Notes: generated by a model not told the origin, from the sequence alone. A stretch of 64,000 nt of DNA from Fontimonas thermophila (GCF_900113085.1 NZ_FOOC01000005.1:46399-110398), one strand, 5' to 3'; shown: positions 44,529-54,175, numbered from the stretch's first letter. A program made the numbers and translations.

Positions 44529-45772
44529 TGGCCCGCATCAATTTTGTCGTGCCGCGTCTGCACAAACATCAGTTCAGCGGCGGACTGCTGTGCGTGATGC
44601 ACTACGCCCATGGGCTTGCACGCCGCGGCCACACCGTCAGCTTGATTCCGATCGCCCCATCCGAAACACCGGCGTGGTTCACACCGCTCGATGCCCGCGT
44701 CTGCACCCGATCCAAGCACGACTACCGGCGCGCCATGCGCCGCGCGCTCGGAACCTGGCTGCAAACCCTGTTCGCACCGGCTGGCAAACGGGAGCGCAAC
44801 CATGCACGTGCGCGTCTGTTCGCCAACCTCGCCGTTGCACATACGTCGAAGTGGCCCAGCGAGATCAAACTCGGCACACGCCTGTACCTGGCGCGCGAAC
44901 ACATGCCAGAAGCGGACGTCACCGTCGCCACGGGATTCGAGACCGCACTGCCGACTGCTCTCTATGGCACCGGCCGGCTTTACTATTTCGCACAACACTT
45001 CGAGCCCTATTTCAAGGACGAAATGGCCGACCCCGAGGCGGCCCGGCGCGAGGCCGAGCTGAGTTACCGCCTGGGGCTGCGCCTGATCGCCAACTCGCCG
45101 TGGCTGCAGCAACTGCTGCGCGAGTTCTCCGGCTGCGATGTCGCACGCTGCCCGAATGCGATCGACCATGAGATTTTCCGGGGGGAAGCGGAGCCGCGCT
45201 CACTCGGCAGTGAAGTCCGGATCATCAGCTACGGCGGGCGCAATGCGCGCTGGAAGGGTTTTGCCGAAATGGCCGAGGCCATGCGCATCGCGCGCAGCCG
45301 TCTGCCGGACAAAAATCTGCGCTGGCTGGTCTACGGCGATTCGTTGCTGCCACCGGACAACCCCGTGGCGCCGTACGAGGCGCTCGGTTTCCTGCAACCG
45401 CCACAGCTCGCGCGTGCCTACGCCGAGGCCGACATCCTTCTCAGCGCCTCGTGGTATGAGAGCTTCCCGCTGTTCCCGCTGGAAGCGATGGCGTGCGGCA
45501 AGCCGGTGATCACGACCGCAACCGGCACCGAGGATTACGCACATGCCGGCCTCACCGCCGAAATCGTGCCGGCGCGGGATCCCGCGGGGATCGCCGAAGG
45601 CATCGTGCGCCTGATCCGCGACGATGCTTATCGCAATGCAATCGCAGCGCGCGGGCGGCAAATGGCGCTGAGCTTCACGTGGGAGCGCTCCGTCCAGACG
45701 ATGGAAGCGCTCCTGCTCGATGATGCGGCGTGGACGCAGTCCGCGCGCACTCACGCTCCAGCACCGAGATAG
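44528..45772 (+). CDS. GT4 family glycosyltransferase
   Basis: A 414-residue GT-B enzyme. INFVVPRLHKHQFSGGLLCVMHYAHGLARRGHTVSLIP opens the protein in pieces typical of rhamnan/galactan transferases; IANSPWLQQLLREF is the linker, and LSASWYESFPLFPLEAMACGKPVIT the donor site. It overlaps the glf stop (TAATG), so it may use UDP-galactofuranose, an inference from position only. Its 3' end overlaps glnE by 22 bases, tail to tail. Confidence 0.88.
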   Translation: MARINFVVPRLHKHQFSGGLLCVMHYAHGLARRGHTVSLIPIAPSETPAWFTPLDARVCTRSKHDYRRAMRRALGTWLQTLFAPAGKRERNHARARLFANLAVAHTSKWPSEIKLGTRLYLAREHMPEADVTVATGFETALPTALYGTGRLYYFAQHFEPYFKDEMADPEAARREAELSYRLGLRLIANSPWLQQLLREFSGCDVARCPNAIDHEIFRGEAEPRSLGSEVRIISYGGRNARWKGFAEMAEAMRIARSRLPDKNLRWLVYGDSLLPPDNPVAPYEALGFLQPPQLARAYAEADILLSASWYESFPLFPLEAMACGKPVITTATGTEDYAHAGLTAEIVPARDPAGIAEGIVRLIRDDAYRNAIAARGRQMALSFTWERSVQTMEALLLDDAAWTQSARTHAPAPR

Positions 45773-48561
45773 CGCGACCACAGCCGCGTAACGGCGGCAC
45801 GCTCGTCGGCAAACCGTTGTGCCTCGCACAGCAGTGGAGCGTTCTGCAGCGCCTGCGCGTGCGCCCAGGTGCGGTAACGCCGGTAGCAGTCGATCAGCGT
45901 GCGCACGTCCGCCGCACCGATGCTGCCGGCGCGCTCCAGCGCTTCGAGCTGGCGCCAGTTGTCGCTCCACTGCACGATGCCGGCATCCTTGTGCGCGTCG
46001 CGCAGCACCAGATACTGGGTGATGAACTCGATGTCCACCAATCCGCCCTGCCCCTGCTTGATGTCCCAGACCTCAGACGTCGATTTGTCGAGGTTGGCGC
46101 GCATCTTGGCACGCATGTCGAGGATCTCGCGGCGCAGGGTTTCGGTGTCGCGCACACGCATCAGCACGTCGCGACGGACCGCATCGAAGGCAGCGCCGAT
46201 TTGTGGCGAACCGGCAACCCAGCGTGCACGCGTCAGCGCCTGGTGTTCCCAGGTCCAGGCTTCGTTCTTCTGGTAGTCGGCGAAACGGGACAGGCTGCTC
46301 ACGAGCAGTCCGGAACGGCCGTTGGGTCGCAGCTCCATGTCGACCTCATAGGCGCGTCCGGCCGCCGTCTGCGTCGACAGCCAGTTGATCAGCCGTTGTG
46401 CAAGACGCGCGAGGTAGGTGCCGTTGTCGATGCGGCGTGCCCCGCCGACGCTGTCCGCATCGAGCTGGTCGCAGTCGTGCAGGAATACGAGATCCAGATC
46501 GGATCCGTAGCCGAGTTCGATGCCGCCGAATTTGCCGTAGGCGATGACGGCGAAACCGGCCGCCGTACCGTCGCGTCTGAGCGGTGTGCCGTACTGGGCT
46601 TGCATCTCCATCCAGGCAAACCGCAGGGCCTGATCGACGATCGACTCGGCGAGCCAGGTCAGCCGGTCACTGACCTTGACCAGGGGCAGCGCCTCGACGA
46701 GATCCGCCGCCGCGATACGCAGAGTGATCTCGCGCTGGTAATGGCGCAGCAAATCCATCGCCTGCTCGGTGTCGGCCGGCGGCCGCAAGGCTTCGGCACG
46801 GCGGCGCAGCTCGGCGAACAGTTCCTCGCGGTCTGGCGGTGCATAGAGCGAGCGCGGGTCGAGCAGGCTGTCGAGCACGATCGGCGCACGCGCGATGAAG
46901 TCGGTGAGCCAGGGACTGGCGGCGCACAACCGCACCAGCGCAGCGCGCGCCGGCTGCGATTCCCGCAGCAGGGTCAGGTAGGTACTGCGCCCGGCGACGG
47001 CCTCGACCACGCGCAGCGTGCGGATCAATGCGCTTTCCGGATCGCGCTGCGTGAGTGCCTCGGCAAACAGCAAGGCAAGCAGCATGCGCAGCCGCTGCAC
47101 CGCATCCTCGCGCATCGCGCGGACCAGGCGCACCTCACGCAGGGATTCGATCTGCGCCAACACTGCCTGTGGGCGCTGGCGGAATCCGATGTCGCAGAGG
47201 GCATCGAGTGCAGCATCGCCGGATACGCTGCCCGCCCACAGTGCGTCGACCAGCGCCTGGTGCGGGCTCGCTGCGGTCTCCGGCGCGGTGGCAAACACGC
47301 GCGCGAACTGACGCTCGACTTCCGCGCGCACGGCATCCACACGCTGCAGCAACGCCGGCCAGTCGGCAAAGCCGAGCGCCGCCACCAGTGCCGCCCGCGC
47401 CTCGTCCGTCTCCGGCAACGTGTGCGTCTGCTGATCCGCGTACATCTGGATCGCGTTCTCGAGCCGGCGCAGGAACACGTAGGCGGCATCCAGGCGCGCG
47501 GCGTCGTCGGGATCGAGATAGCCGTTCTCGCCCAGATACCGCAGCACCGGGCGCAGACGGGTGTCGCGCAGCGCGGCGACGCTGCCGCCGCGCACGAGCT
47601 GGAAGGACTGCACGATGAACTCGATTTCGCGGATCCCACCGGCGCCGAGCTTGATGTTGTTCGCAAGCCCTTTGCGCGCGACCTCGCTCTCGATCAACCT
47701 CTTGAGCTCGCGCAACGCACCGATCGCGTTGTAGTCGAGATAGCGCCGATACACGAAGGGCCGCAAGGTTTGCAGCAGACGCTGCCCGGCCGCGAGATCA
47801 CCGGCGACCGGCCGCGCCTTGATCAGCGCGTAGCGTTCCCACTCACGGCCATGCACCTGGTAATAGTCCTCCAGTGCCGGGAAGGAAGCCGACAGTGCGC
47901 CGGCGGAACCGAACGGGCGCAGCATGGTATCGACGCGGAACACGAAACCGTCGGCAGTCGGCGCGACCAGCCATTTGGTCGTCTCCTGCGCGAGCCGGGC
48001 GAAGTATTCGTCCGAGCTCAGCACCTTCGGGCCGTCGGTTTCGCCGCTGTCGGTGTGGCAGAAGATCAGATCGATGTCGGAAGAAAAATTCAGCTCGCGG
48101 CCGCCGAGTTTGCCCATGCCGAGCACGACCGGCCGGATCACCTCGCCAGCGGCGTTGCGTGGTATGCCATGACGGGCCTGCAGTCGCTGCTCGACGGCGC
48201 GCAACGCCGATCCAAGGCAGGCATCGGCGAGATCGGAGAGATCGCCCAGCGTCTCATCGAGCGATGCGAGATTGGCCAGATCGCGCACGGCGATCCGCAC
48301 CATGTACCGGCGGCGCAGCCGCCGCAGCTTCTGCATGGCCAGAGCCGGATCGTCGACACCGGCGAGCGCCGCATCGACCGCGGCGGCGAGTTCACCCGCG
48401 GCCAGCGACCGTGACCAGTCGGCGAAATCCTCGCCAGCGTCGATCAGCACGGGCAGCGCCGCGCGCACGAAACGGCTCGCCGTGAGCACACGCGGCAGTT
48501 CGCTGGCAAGCACAGGCGCGCGCTCGCGCAATTGGGCGATGAGGCTGTCGTCAGCCGTCAT
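45751..48561 (-). CDS. glnE: Bifunctional glutamine synthetase adenylyltransferase/removase
   Basis: A 936-residue GlnE that adds or removes AMP on glutamine synthetase in response to PII. The N-terminal (removing) nucleotidyltransferase core is GMGKLGGRELNFSSDIDLIF and the C-terminal (adding) core is AYGKFGGIELGYGSDLDLVFLHD-like, each with the DxD pair. The ATG at 48561 opens the family start. It closes the LPS region, in the order known from pseudomonads (glnE...ilvE with core genes between). Confidence 0.97.
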   Translation of the reverse strand: MTADDSLIAQLRERAPVLASELPRVLTASRFVRAALPVLIDAGEDFADWSRSLAAGELAAAVDAALAGVDDPALAMQKLRRLRRRYMVRIAVRDLANLASLDETLGDLSDLADACLGSALRAVEQRLQARHGIPRNAAGEVIRPVVLGMGKLGGRELNFSSDIDLIFCHTDSGETDGPKVLSSDEYFARLAQETTKWLVAPTADGFVFRVDTMLRPFGSAGALSASFPALEDYYQVHGREWERYALIKARPVAGDLAAGQRLLQTLRPFVYRRYLDYNAIGALRELKRLIESEVARKGLANNIKLGAGGIREIEFIVQSFQLVRGGSVAALRDTRLRPVLRYLGENGYLDPDDAARLDAAYVFLRRLENAIQMYADQQTHTLPETDEARAALVAALGFADWPALLQRVDAVRAEVERQFARVFATAPETAASPHQALVDALWAGSVSGDAALDALCDIGFRQRPQAVLAQIESLREVRLVRAMREDAVQRLRMLLALLFAEALTQRDPESALIRTLRVVEAVAGRSTYLTLLRESQPARAALVRLCAASPWLTDFIARAPIVLDSLLDPRSLYAPPDREELFAELRRRAEALRPPADTEQAMDLLRHYQREITLRIAAADLVEALPLVKVSDRLTWLAESIVDQALRFAWMEMQAQYGTPLRRDGTAAGFAVIAYGKFGGIELGYGSDLDLVFLHDCDQLDADSVGGARRIDNGTYLARLAQRLINWLSTQTAAGRAYEVDMELRPNGRSGLLVSSLSRFADYQKNEAWTWEHQALTRARWVAGSPQIGAAFDAVRRDVLMRVRDTETLRREILDMRAKMRANLDKSTSEVWDIKQGQGGLVDIEFITQYLVLRDAHKDAGIVQWSDNWRQLEALERAGSIGAADVRTLIDCYRRYRTWAHAQALQNAPLLCEAQRFADERAAVTRLWSRYLGAGA

Positions 48562-49277
48562 ATCGCAGGCTCGCGTGCGATCCAGGTCTGCCGGCTGTAT
48601 CCGACGCAGCGACCATCGCTGCCGAACAGTGCCGTGCCGGTATGGTGCTTGCGCCCTTCCACACCGAGCGGCCAACCGATGACCACGCAGCGCTCACCGA
48701 CGCCGACACGGCCGTCGAAGCGCGCGGTCATGCGTCCGAGCAGCATCACGGGACGCATCTGTTGGCTGCCGACCGCGGCCCAGTATCCGGCGCAGTCGAT
48801 CGCAGCCCAGAGAATGGACAGCGGTATCGTGTCATCCGGCGCAACGAGCGCAGCATCGGGCTGCCACGGTGCGGCGACGATGCCGTCGCGCCAGGATCCG
48901 CTGAAGATGCGCAAGCCGTCGCCTTGCGCGCGCTGCGGCCCACAGACGAAACAGGTGGGATAGTCGTGCGCGTGCAGACCCGCGTAGCGCTGCGCGACCG
49001 CGGTGGCTGCATCGAAATCGGGGGCTGGCGGCACCGCCAGCTCCAGCGTCGCCGGCCGCGCCTGCGCGATCAATTGACCGTCTTCGCGCAGCAAGTGCAC
49101 GCCGGTCTCGGCTCGATCGATACGCAGAATCACACCCAGCGGTGGCGGGGCTTTCAGCGTCACTTCGACGGCACCGTCCGGATGACCGTCCAGATGCTGC
49201 GCGAGCACGCCGCCGGTATAGCCGCCGTTGCCGGACGAAGGCGGCCCGCAATAGCGCGGATCGATGATCACGTTCAT
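48558..49277 (-). CDS. Hotdog-fold thioesterase-like protein
   Basis: A 239-residue protein resembling acyl-CoA thioesterase-like double-hotdog proteins. GGYTGGVLAQHL near the start and the YPTCFVCGPQRAQGDGLRIF segment (a CxxC pair) are common in a family of uncharacterised thioesterase-like proteins; DGRVGVGERCVVIGWPLG lies in the second half. It overlaps both neighbours by ATGA (glnE downstream, amidase upstream), so the three are coupled. Substrate is unknown. Confidence 0.65.
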   Translation of the reverse strand: MNVIIDPRYCGPPSSGNGGYTGGVLAQHLDGHPDGAVEVTLKAPPPLGVILRIDRAETGVHLLREDGQLIAQARPATLELAVPPAPDFDAATAVAQRYAGLHAHDYPTCFVCGPQRAQGDGLRIFSGSWRDGIVAAPWQPDAALVAPDDTIPLSILWAAIDCAGYWAAVGSQQMRPVMLLGRMTARFDGRVGVGERCVVIGWPLGVEGRKHHTGTALFGSDGRCVGYSRQTWIAREPAI

Positions 49278-50752
49278 AACGCAGGCCGGCGCTGGGCCCA
49301 GGGCCGCGCCTGTTCGAGCTGCGCGGCGAGCCGCAGCAGGACATCCTCGCCGCCGAACCGGGCGATGAACTGCACGCCGACGGGCAACCCGTCGGCGGTC
49401 CAGTGCAGGGGCACGGACATCGCCGGCGTCCCGGTCAGGTTGGCGAGCTGGGTGAACGGCACCTTGGCCAGGTTCTCGCGCGCCAGCTGCTCGACCACCC
49501 CGCTGCGGTGCAGGAACCGACCGGCGCCCGCTGCGAGCACGAGGGACTGCGCGATGCGCAGCCAGCGCGGCGGCGCGAGCTCGCCGATGCGCACGGGCGG
49601 CTGCGCCAGCGTCGGGGTCATGTACAGACTGTAACGCTCGTGGAAGCGGCCGAGGGCGCGCGCGTAATCGTTCCAGCGCCGCCGGGCGAGGATGTATTCG
49701 TGCGCCGGCAAAGTGCGTCCGAGCAGCCCCAGGGCGCGGGTGTCCGGTTCGAAATCGGTTTCGCGCGCCCCTGCGACGGCCGCCCAGTGGGCGATATCGG
49801 CCGCCACCTGCCCCATGTACATCGTCAGAAAATCCTGCGCGAGACGCTCGCCGTCGATCTCGGGCTCGGCTTCCTCGACGTGATGCCCGAGATCCTCGAG
49901 CAGCCGCGCCGCATCGATCACCGCCCGCACGCATTCCGCATGAACTTCAGTGCCGATCGGCGAACGCGTCGAGAATGCGATCCGCAGCCGACCCGGCGGT
50001 TGTTGCAGCTCGTCCAGATAAGGACGCTGCGGCGGGCGAATCTCGAATGGTGCGCCGACATCGGCGCCATGCACGGCATCGAGCATGGCGGCGCTGTCGC
50101 GCACGCTGCGGGAGACGACGAGATCGGACGACGCGCCTTCCCAGACTTCACCGATACGCGGCCCCAGCGGCACGCGCCCGCGCGATGGCCGCAAACCGAA
50201 CAGGCCGCAGCAGGCAGCGGGAATCCGGATCGAACCGCCGCCGTCGTTGGCACCGGCCATCGGCACGATGCCGGCAGCGACCGCAGCCGCCGCGCCGCCG
50301 CTCGATCCCCCTGGCGTGCGTTCGAGATCCCAGGGATTGCGCGTCGGCCCCCAGCGTGCGGGTTCGGTGATGCCCTTGAGCGCCAGCTCGGGCGTGTTGG
50401 TCTTGCCGAAGATGACGACGCCGCTGCGCAGGAAGCGCTCGGTGATTTCCGCATGCGTTGGGGGTACGTAATCGATCGCGCGACTGCCGGCCGTCGTCGG
50501 CACACCGGCGTAATCCTGGACCACGTCTTTGATCAAGAACGGCACGCCCGCGAACGGCCCCACGAGGTGGCCGCGCGCGCGTTCGCGCGCGATCTCGTGC
50601 ATCGGGATCACGATCGCGTTGATCTGCGGGTTGATGCGCTCGGCGCAGGCGATTGCAGCCTCCAGGAGCTCTGTCGGCGTCACCTCGCCGGCACGCACCA
50701 ATGCTGCGAGCCCTAAACCGTCATACCGCTGGTAATCGGCGACGGAGATCAT
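49274..50752 (-). CDS. Amidase signature family hydrolase
   Basis: A 492-residue amidase. The Ser-cisSer-Lys triad is visible: Lys in VPFLIKDVVQDYAGVPTTAG (near 76), the glycine/serine signature RTPGGSSGGAAAAVAAG and NDGGGSIRIPAACCGLFGLRPSRG in two parts. Substrate cannot be told; 6-aminohexanoate-cyclic-dimer hydrolase-like enzymes share this form. It is first in the run amidase-thioesterase-glnE with 4-base overlaps. The ATG at 50752 opens the usual N-terminal helix. Confidence 0.88.
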   Translation of the reverse strand: MISVADYQRYDGLGLAALVRAGEVTPTELLEAAIACAERINPQINAIVIPMHEIARERARGHLVGPFAGVPFLIKDVVQDYAGVPTTAGSRAIDYVPPTHAEITERFLRSGVVIFGKTNTPELALKGITEPARWGPTRNPWDLERTPGGSSGGAAAAVAAGIVPMAGANDGGGSIRIPAACCGLFGLRPSRGRVPLGPRIGEVWEGASSDLVVSRSVRDSAAMLDAVHGADVGAPFEIRPPQRPYLDELQQPPGRLRIAFSTRSPIGTEVHAECVRAVIDAARLLEDLGHHVEEAEPEIDGERLAQDFLTMYMGQVAADIAHWAAVAGARETDFEPDTRALGLLGRTLPAHEYILARRRWNDYARALGRFHERYSLYMTPTLAQPPVRIGELAPPRWLRIAQSLVLAAGAGRFLHRSGVVEQLARENLAKVPFTQLANLTGTPAMSVPLHWTADGLPVGVQFIARFGGEDVLLRLAAQLEQARPWAQRRPAL

Positions 50753-50821
50753 CTGTGCTGCTCCACAAAGACGGTCGGGCGGCATAGAGTAGCCGGACCG
50801 GACGACATTCTGGAGACCGCG

Positions 50822-51577
50822 ATGAGCCGCGACTCTGCGATTGCTTCAGGCCATGCGATTCCCGCCCATGCCCCGGCGTGGGCGGCGGCGATGCGGCGTT
50901 TCACGAACTGGCTGGTCTACGACTTCGGCGGCGGGCCGCGTCCGTGGAAGTTCTCCTGGGTGATCAACTTTCAGAAAGCCGGAACCTTCGTGTTCCTCGG
51001 CGCCTTGATCGCCTACTACGGAAACACCTCGACCGCGGCCTGGATCTATCTCGCGATGCACGGCAGTTATGGCCTGGTCTGGATCATCAAGGACCTCGCC
51101 TTTCCGGATCCGAACTGGCAGGTGCGGATCACAATCGGCGGCGGCATCAATGCCTTCCTCGGTGTGCTCGGCTGGTACTGGGTCTTCGGCTGGCTGCTGA
51201 TCTCCGGCACCAGCCAGCCGGACTATCCATTGCCCGATTACGCCTGGTTCTGCCTGTGCATCAGCCTGTGCATGCTCGGCTGCGTGATCATGATCGCCGC
51301 CGACGCGCAGAAATATTTCACCCTGCGCGTCAAGCGCGGCCTGATCACCGACGGCATGCACCGCTACATCCGGCATCCGAACTATCTGGGCGAGATGATG
51401 ATCTACGGCAGCTTCGCCCTGATGGTCTGGCACTGGCTGCCGGTACTCGTGCTCGCCTGGGTCTGGATCGGGCTGTTTGCGGTCAACATGGTGATGAAAG
51501 AGGCGAGCCTGTCACGCTACCCGGAGTGGGCGGCCTATAAACAGCGTAGCTGGTGGTTATTCCCTGGCATCCTGTGA
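50822..51577 (+). CDS. Membrane protein of the isoprenylcysteine methyltransferase / DUF1295 type
   Basis: A 251-residue integral membrane protein with about five to six hydrophobic segments. The C-terminal part has GMHRYIRHPNYLGEMMIYGSFALM, the phospholipid-methyltransferase/DUF1295 signature (RHPNYxGE), and ends with SRYPEWAAYKQRSWWLFPG. It may be a methyltransferase or a steroid-reductase-like enzyme. It diverges from the amidase gene and overlaps the next gene tail to tail by 43 bases. Confidence 0.8.
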   Translation: MSRDSAIASGHAIPAHAPAWAAAMRRFTNWLVYDFGGGPRPWKFSWVINFQKAGTFVFLGALIAYYGNTSTAAWIYLAMHGSYGLVWIIKDLAFPDPNWQVRITIGGGINAFLGVLGWYWVFGWLLISGTSQPDYPLPDYAWFCLCISLCMLGCVIMIAADAQKYFTLRVKRGLITDGMHRYIRHPNYLGEMMIYGSFALMVWHWLPVLVLAWVWIGLFAVNMVMKEASLSRYPEWAAYKQRSWWLFPGIL

Positions 51578-51783
51578 GGGCCGGGCAGCGCGTGCCCGCA
51601 GGCGGCGGCCGTACCCGCGCCGTGACGCTTCCAGAGTTTTTCGTGGATGTGATAGGCCAGAGTGTTGACGCAGGGTTCGATCAACGCGACGGCGCCACCG
51701 GTCATCCAGTCGCCGGTCATCAGCCACACGACGGCGAACGCAACCGTCACGTGCATCGCACCAAAGCTGAGGGTTTTGATCAT
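51535..51783 (-). CDS. DUF2061 small membrane protein
   Basis: An 82-residue protein with two short hydrophobic helices: KTLSFGAMHVTVAFAVVWLMTGDW and GGAVALIEPCVNTLAYHIHEKLW match DUF2061 well. Function is unknown; it is a small inner-membrane protein. Its C-terminal ~25 residues are outside the family and overlap the preceding plus-strand gene. Confidence 0.8.
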   Translation of the reverse strand: MIKTLSFGAMHVTVAFAVVWLMTGDWMTGGAVALIEPCVNTLAYHIHEKLWKRHGAGTAAACGHALPGPHRMPGNNHQLRCL

Positions 51784-51812
51784 CGCCGTTCTCCACGCTG
51801 CTGCTGCTAGGA

Positions 51813-52238
51813 ATGATAAGTATTCTCATGTTTATTTCTAGACAATCGTTTTCATGGCGAGCATTGAATTTCGCTATCGCTCTTGCGGCACTGACCGGCT
51901 GCGCGAATGAACACGTCCTCGATCAGCCCGTGGAGTGGCGCAGCGGCGCCGCAGTTCCGGTGGATCTCGCGGTGCCGCATCTGGCCGGGGCCGTCGGCGA
52001 GCGCATCACCGTGATCGGTGTCCCACGCCAGCGCGAAGGACGCTGCAGCGGTGTACAACCCCTGACACCCCAGGACTGGATGCTGACCGGCGAGCGGCAC
52101 TGCCTGTGGGTCAGCGGCCTCACCGACCAGGTGCGGCTCCTCGACCTGCGCCCGGGTTTGAGTGATGACCCGGTGACGGTCACCGGCCGGCTGCTGCGCA
52201 CCGAGCAAGGCGTTTATGTGCTCAGAATCGAGCGTTGA
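51813..52238 (+). CDS. Small predicted lipoprotein
   Basis: A 141-residue protein I do not recognise. The N-terminal hydrophobic stretch ends in LTGC (Cys30 from the first ATG, Cys25 from the second at 51828), a good lipobox. The mature part is strand-rich (ERITVIGVPRQ, HCLWVSGL, DPVTVTGRLLR, VYVLRIER) and could be an OB-like fold. TAGGA precedes the first ATG closely. It is 29 bases from the DUF2061 start, divergent. Confidence 0.7.
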   Translation: MISILMFISRQSFSWRALNFAIALAALTGCANEHVLDQPVEWRSGAAVPVDLAVPHLAGAVGERITVIGVPRQREGRCSGVQPLTPQDWMLTGERHCLWVSGLTDQVRLLDLRPGLSDDPVTVTGRLLRTEQGVYVLRIER

Positions 52239-52243
52239 GCTTT

Positions 52244-52591
52244 TTAGCTGCGGAAGACGAAATAAACCGCGCCGATCATGCACAGCGCCGCCCACAGATA
52301 GTCCCACTTCAGTTCCTGCTTCATGTACAGCAGCACGAAGGGAACGAACACCGACAAGGTGATGACCTCCTGCAGGATTTTGAGCTGCGGCAACGACAGC
52401 GCCGTATAGCCGATCCGGTTGGCCGGCACCTGCAGCAGATACTCGAACAGCGCGATCCCCCAGCTCACCAGTGCAGCGACAATCCAGGGTTTATCGCGCA
52501 GATCGCGCAGGTGGGCATACCAGGCCAGCGTCATGAACACGTTGGATGCGATCAAAAGTCCCGTCGTCTGTGCCAGAACGATCCAGTTCAT
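52244..52591 (-). CDS. DUF486 small membrane protein (DMT-like)
   Basis: A 115-residue (118 from the upstream ATG) protein with four hydrophobic helices. SNVFMTLAWYAHL, VSWGIALFEYLLQVPANRIGY, QLKILQEVITLSVFVPF and the terminal AAVYFVFRS-like end fit DUF486, a half-size relative of drug/metabolite transporters. Function is unknown. Its stop is 5 bases from the lipoprotein stop on the other strand. Confidence 0.85.
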   Translation of the reverse strand: MNWIVLAQTTGLLIASNVFMTLAWYAHLRDLRDKPWIVAALVSWGIALFEYLLQVPANRIGYTALSLPQLKILQEVITLSVFVPFVLLYMKQELKWDYLWAALCMIGAVYFVFRS

Positions 52592-52602
52592 AGGGTTCAT
52601 CC

Positions 52603-52633
52603 CAAGAAAAAGCCCCGCCGGCGGGGCGGGGCT
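52603..52633 (-). terminator. Rho-independent terminator of the BI-1 gene
   Basis: A 9-bp stem AGCCCCGCC / GGCGGGGCT (52611-52633) with a 5-base loop is preceded on the plus strand by AGAAAA, giving a T-run on the minus strand. It lies 24 bases past the BI-1 family stop. Confidence 0.8.
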
Positions 52634-52657
52634 CGCGCAAAACCGATGCGCTATCGC

Positions 52658-53392
52658 TCACTCGTCGCCGGATGCAAATCCGAACAGATGCAGCAGGCTG
52701 GTGAACAGGTTGTAGATCGACACGTACAGCGACACCGTGGCCAGCACGTAGTTGGTCTCGCCGCCGTTCACGATCTCACCGGTCTGGTAGAGAATCAACC
52801 CGCACATCAGTAGGGCGAACATCGCCGAGATCGCGAGCGCCAGCGGCTGCAGATCGACGCCGAACAGCGACGCGACCAGCACGCCAAGGCTCAGCACGAA
52901 AGCAAGCAGGATGCCGCTGAACAGAAAGCCGCGCATGAAGCTGAAGTCACGCCGGGTCCTGACGGCATAGGCCGACAAGCCGACAAAAATCGCGCCGGTC
53001 AGACCAAAAGCCATCGCCACGACCTGCGCGCCGTTGGCGAGGGCTTTCAGGTACAGGCTGATGACCGGACCCAGGCCGAAGCCGAGCAAGCCCGTGACCG
53101 CGAACACGACCCAGATCCCGGCCTCGGAATTCGCCGTGCGCGGCAGAACGAACCATAGCAACCCCAGCGATACCAGCGAGCACACCAGGCCCAGACCATA
53201 GGGGGCACCGACGGCCATCGACACGGTCGCCATCGCGGCGCTGAACAGCAGCGTCATCGACAGCAGCAGGTAGGTGTTGCGCAAGACCTTGTTCGCGCTA
53301 GAGACAGCGACGTCGCGGGAGGGCGCGGACGGGATCGCGGCGCCCTCGTGGACGCGGACAGGGACGGGACGCAGGTTCTCGTTCCAGCTCAT
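52658..53392 (-). CDS. Bax inhibitor-1/YccA family membrane protein
   Basis: A 244-residue inner-membrane protein with seven hydrophobic segments: NTYLLLSMTLLFSAAMATVSM first, GPVISLYLKALANGAQVVAMAFGLTGAIF in the middle, and the C-terminal QTGEIVNGGETNYVLATVSLYVSIYNLF, which carries the acidic residues of the BI-1 fold. E. coli relatives YccA and YbhL belong here; YccA modulates FtsH. It is monocistronic with its own terminator. Confidence 0.92.
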   Translation of the reverse strand: MSWNENLRPVPVRVHEGAAIPSAPSRDVAVSSANKVLRNTYLLLSMTLLFSAAMATVSMAVGAPYGLGLVCSLVSLGLLWFVLPRTANSEAGIWVVFAVTGLLGFGLGPVISLYLKALANGAQVVAMAFGLTGAIFVGLSAYAVRTRRDFSFMRGFLFSGILLAFVLSLGVLVASLFGVDLQPLALAISAMFALLMCGLILYQTGEIVNGGETNYVLATVSLYVSIYNLFTSLLHLFGFASGDE

Positions 53393-53515
53393 CGAAACAC
53401 TCCGTATCAGGGACGCTTGGATGGTGATTCTAGGCGCTTTGACCGGCGCGCGTGCAGGCGGTTCCGTGGTCGCGCAGGCAGGACTGAATCCAGCCGCAGC
53501 AACCGATGCGCCGGC

Positions 53516-54175
53516 TCAGAGCGGCACAAGCGAGCGCTGGCGCGTGTAATGGATATACCCGAGGCTGGCGCCGGCGCGCAGGCCGACGCCGGTGCGGATC
53601 GGAGCCAGCACGATGTTGCCGCTGCGCTGGTAATTCACGCTGGCGCCGGCAATGACGTAGAGGCTGCCATCGACCGCCGGGAAGCGCTGGAACAGCTCAT
53701 AGGTATCATGCAGGTTGTAAACCAGGGTGAATACCTTGGAGGCGCTGCCGCCGAAATCCCAGCCGATGCTGGGGCCCTGCCAGTACACCTTCATGCTGCC
53801 GCCCCCTTTGTACTGCAGGATGCCCTCGCCATAGCGGACACCAACGACAGCCGCGCCACCGCCTTCCTGGCCGAAGATATAGGCCGTTGGCCGGCCATAG
53901 TCGGAGAACGTGCGCTCGATCGCCTTGGCGATGCCCTCGCTGGCCTCGCCGAAGAACTGGGAAGCCGCACGCGTGATTTCCTCGGCCGAATAGGTCTGGT
54001 CCGGCTGTGGCTGCGGCACTGGCTCCTCGGCTGCGGCAACGCTGGCAGTCGGCGGCGACTCCACGAGAATCGCGCGCGGCGGCTCGGCCGAATCGGCGCG
54101 CAGCGGCTGCGCCCCGCAGGCCGCAAGCACAGCCGTCAACCCCAGAAGTAGAACCCTCGCCATACCCAACTCCAT
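53516..54175 (-). CDS. DUF1134/EipA-like envelope lipoprotein
   Basis: A 219-residue DUF1134 protein. The signal ends VLAAC (Cys20), a lipobox. The domain core YSAEEITRAASQFFGEASEGIAKAIE, YGRPTAYIFGQEGGGAAVVGVRYGEG and KVYWQGPSIGWDFGGSASKVFTLVYNL is close to EipA of Brucella, a small beta-barrel envelope-integrity protein. The start is ATG 54175 or 54163. A Pro/Glu-rich linker (~45-70) joins the lipid anchor to the barrel. Confidence 0.87.
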   Translation of the reverse strand: MELGMARVLLLGLTAVLAACGAQPLRADSAEPPRAILVESPPTASVAAAEEPVPQPQPDQTYSAEEITRAASQFFGEASEGIAKAIERTFSDYGRPTAYIFGQEGGGAAVVGVRYGEGILQYKGGGSMKVYWQGPSIGWDFGGSASKVFTLVYNLHDTYELFQRFPAVDGSLYVIAGASVNYQRSGNIVLAPIRTGVGLRAGASLGYIHYTRQRSLVPL

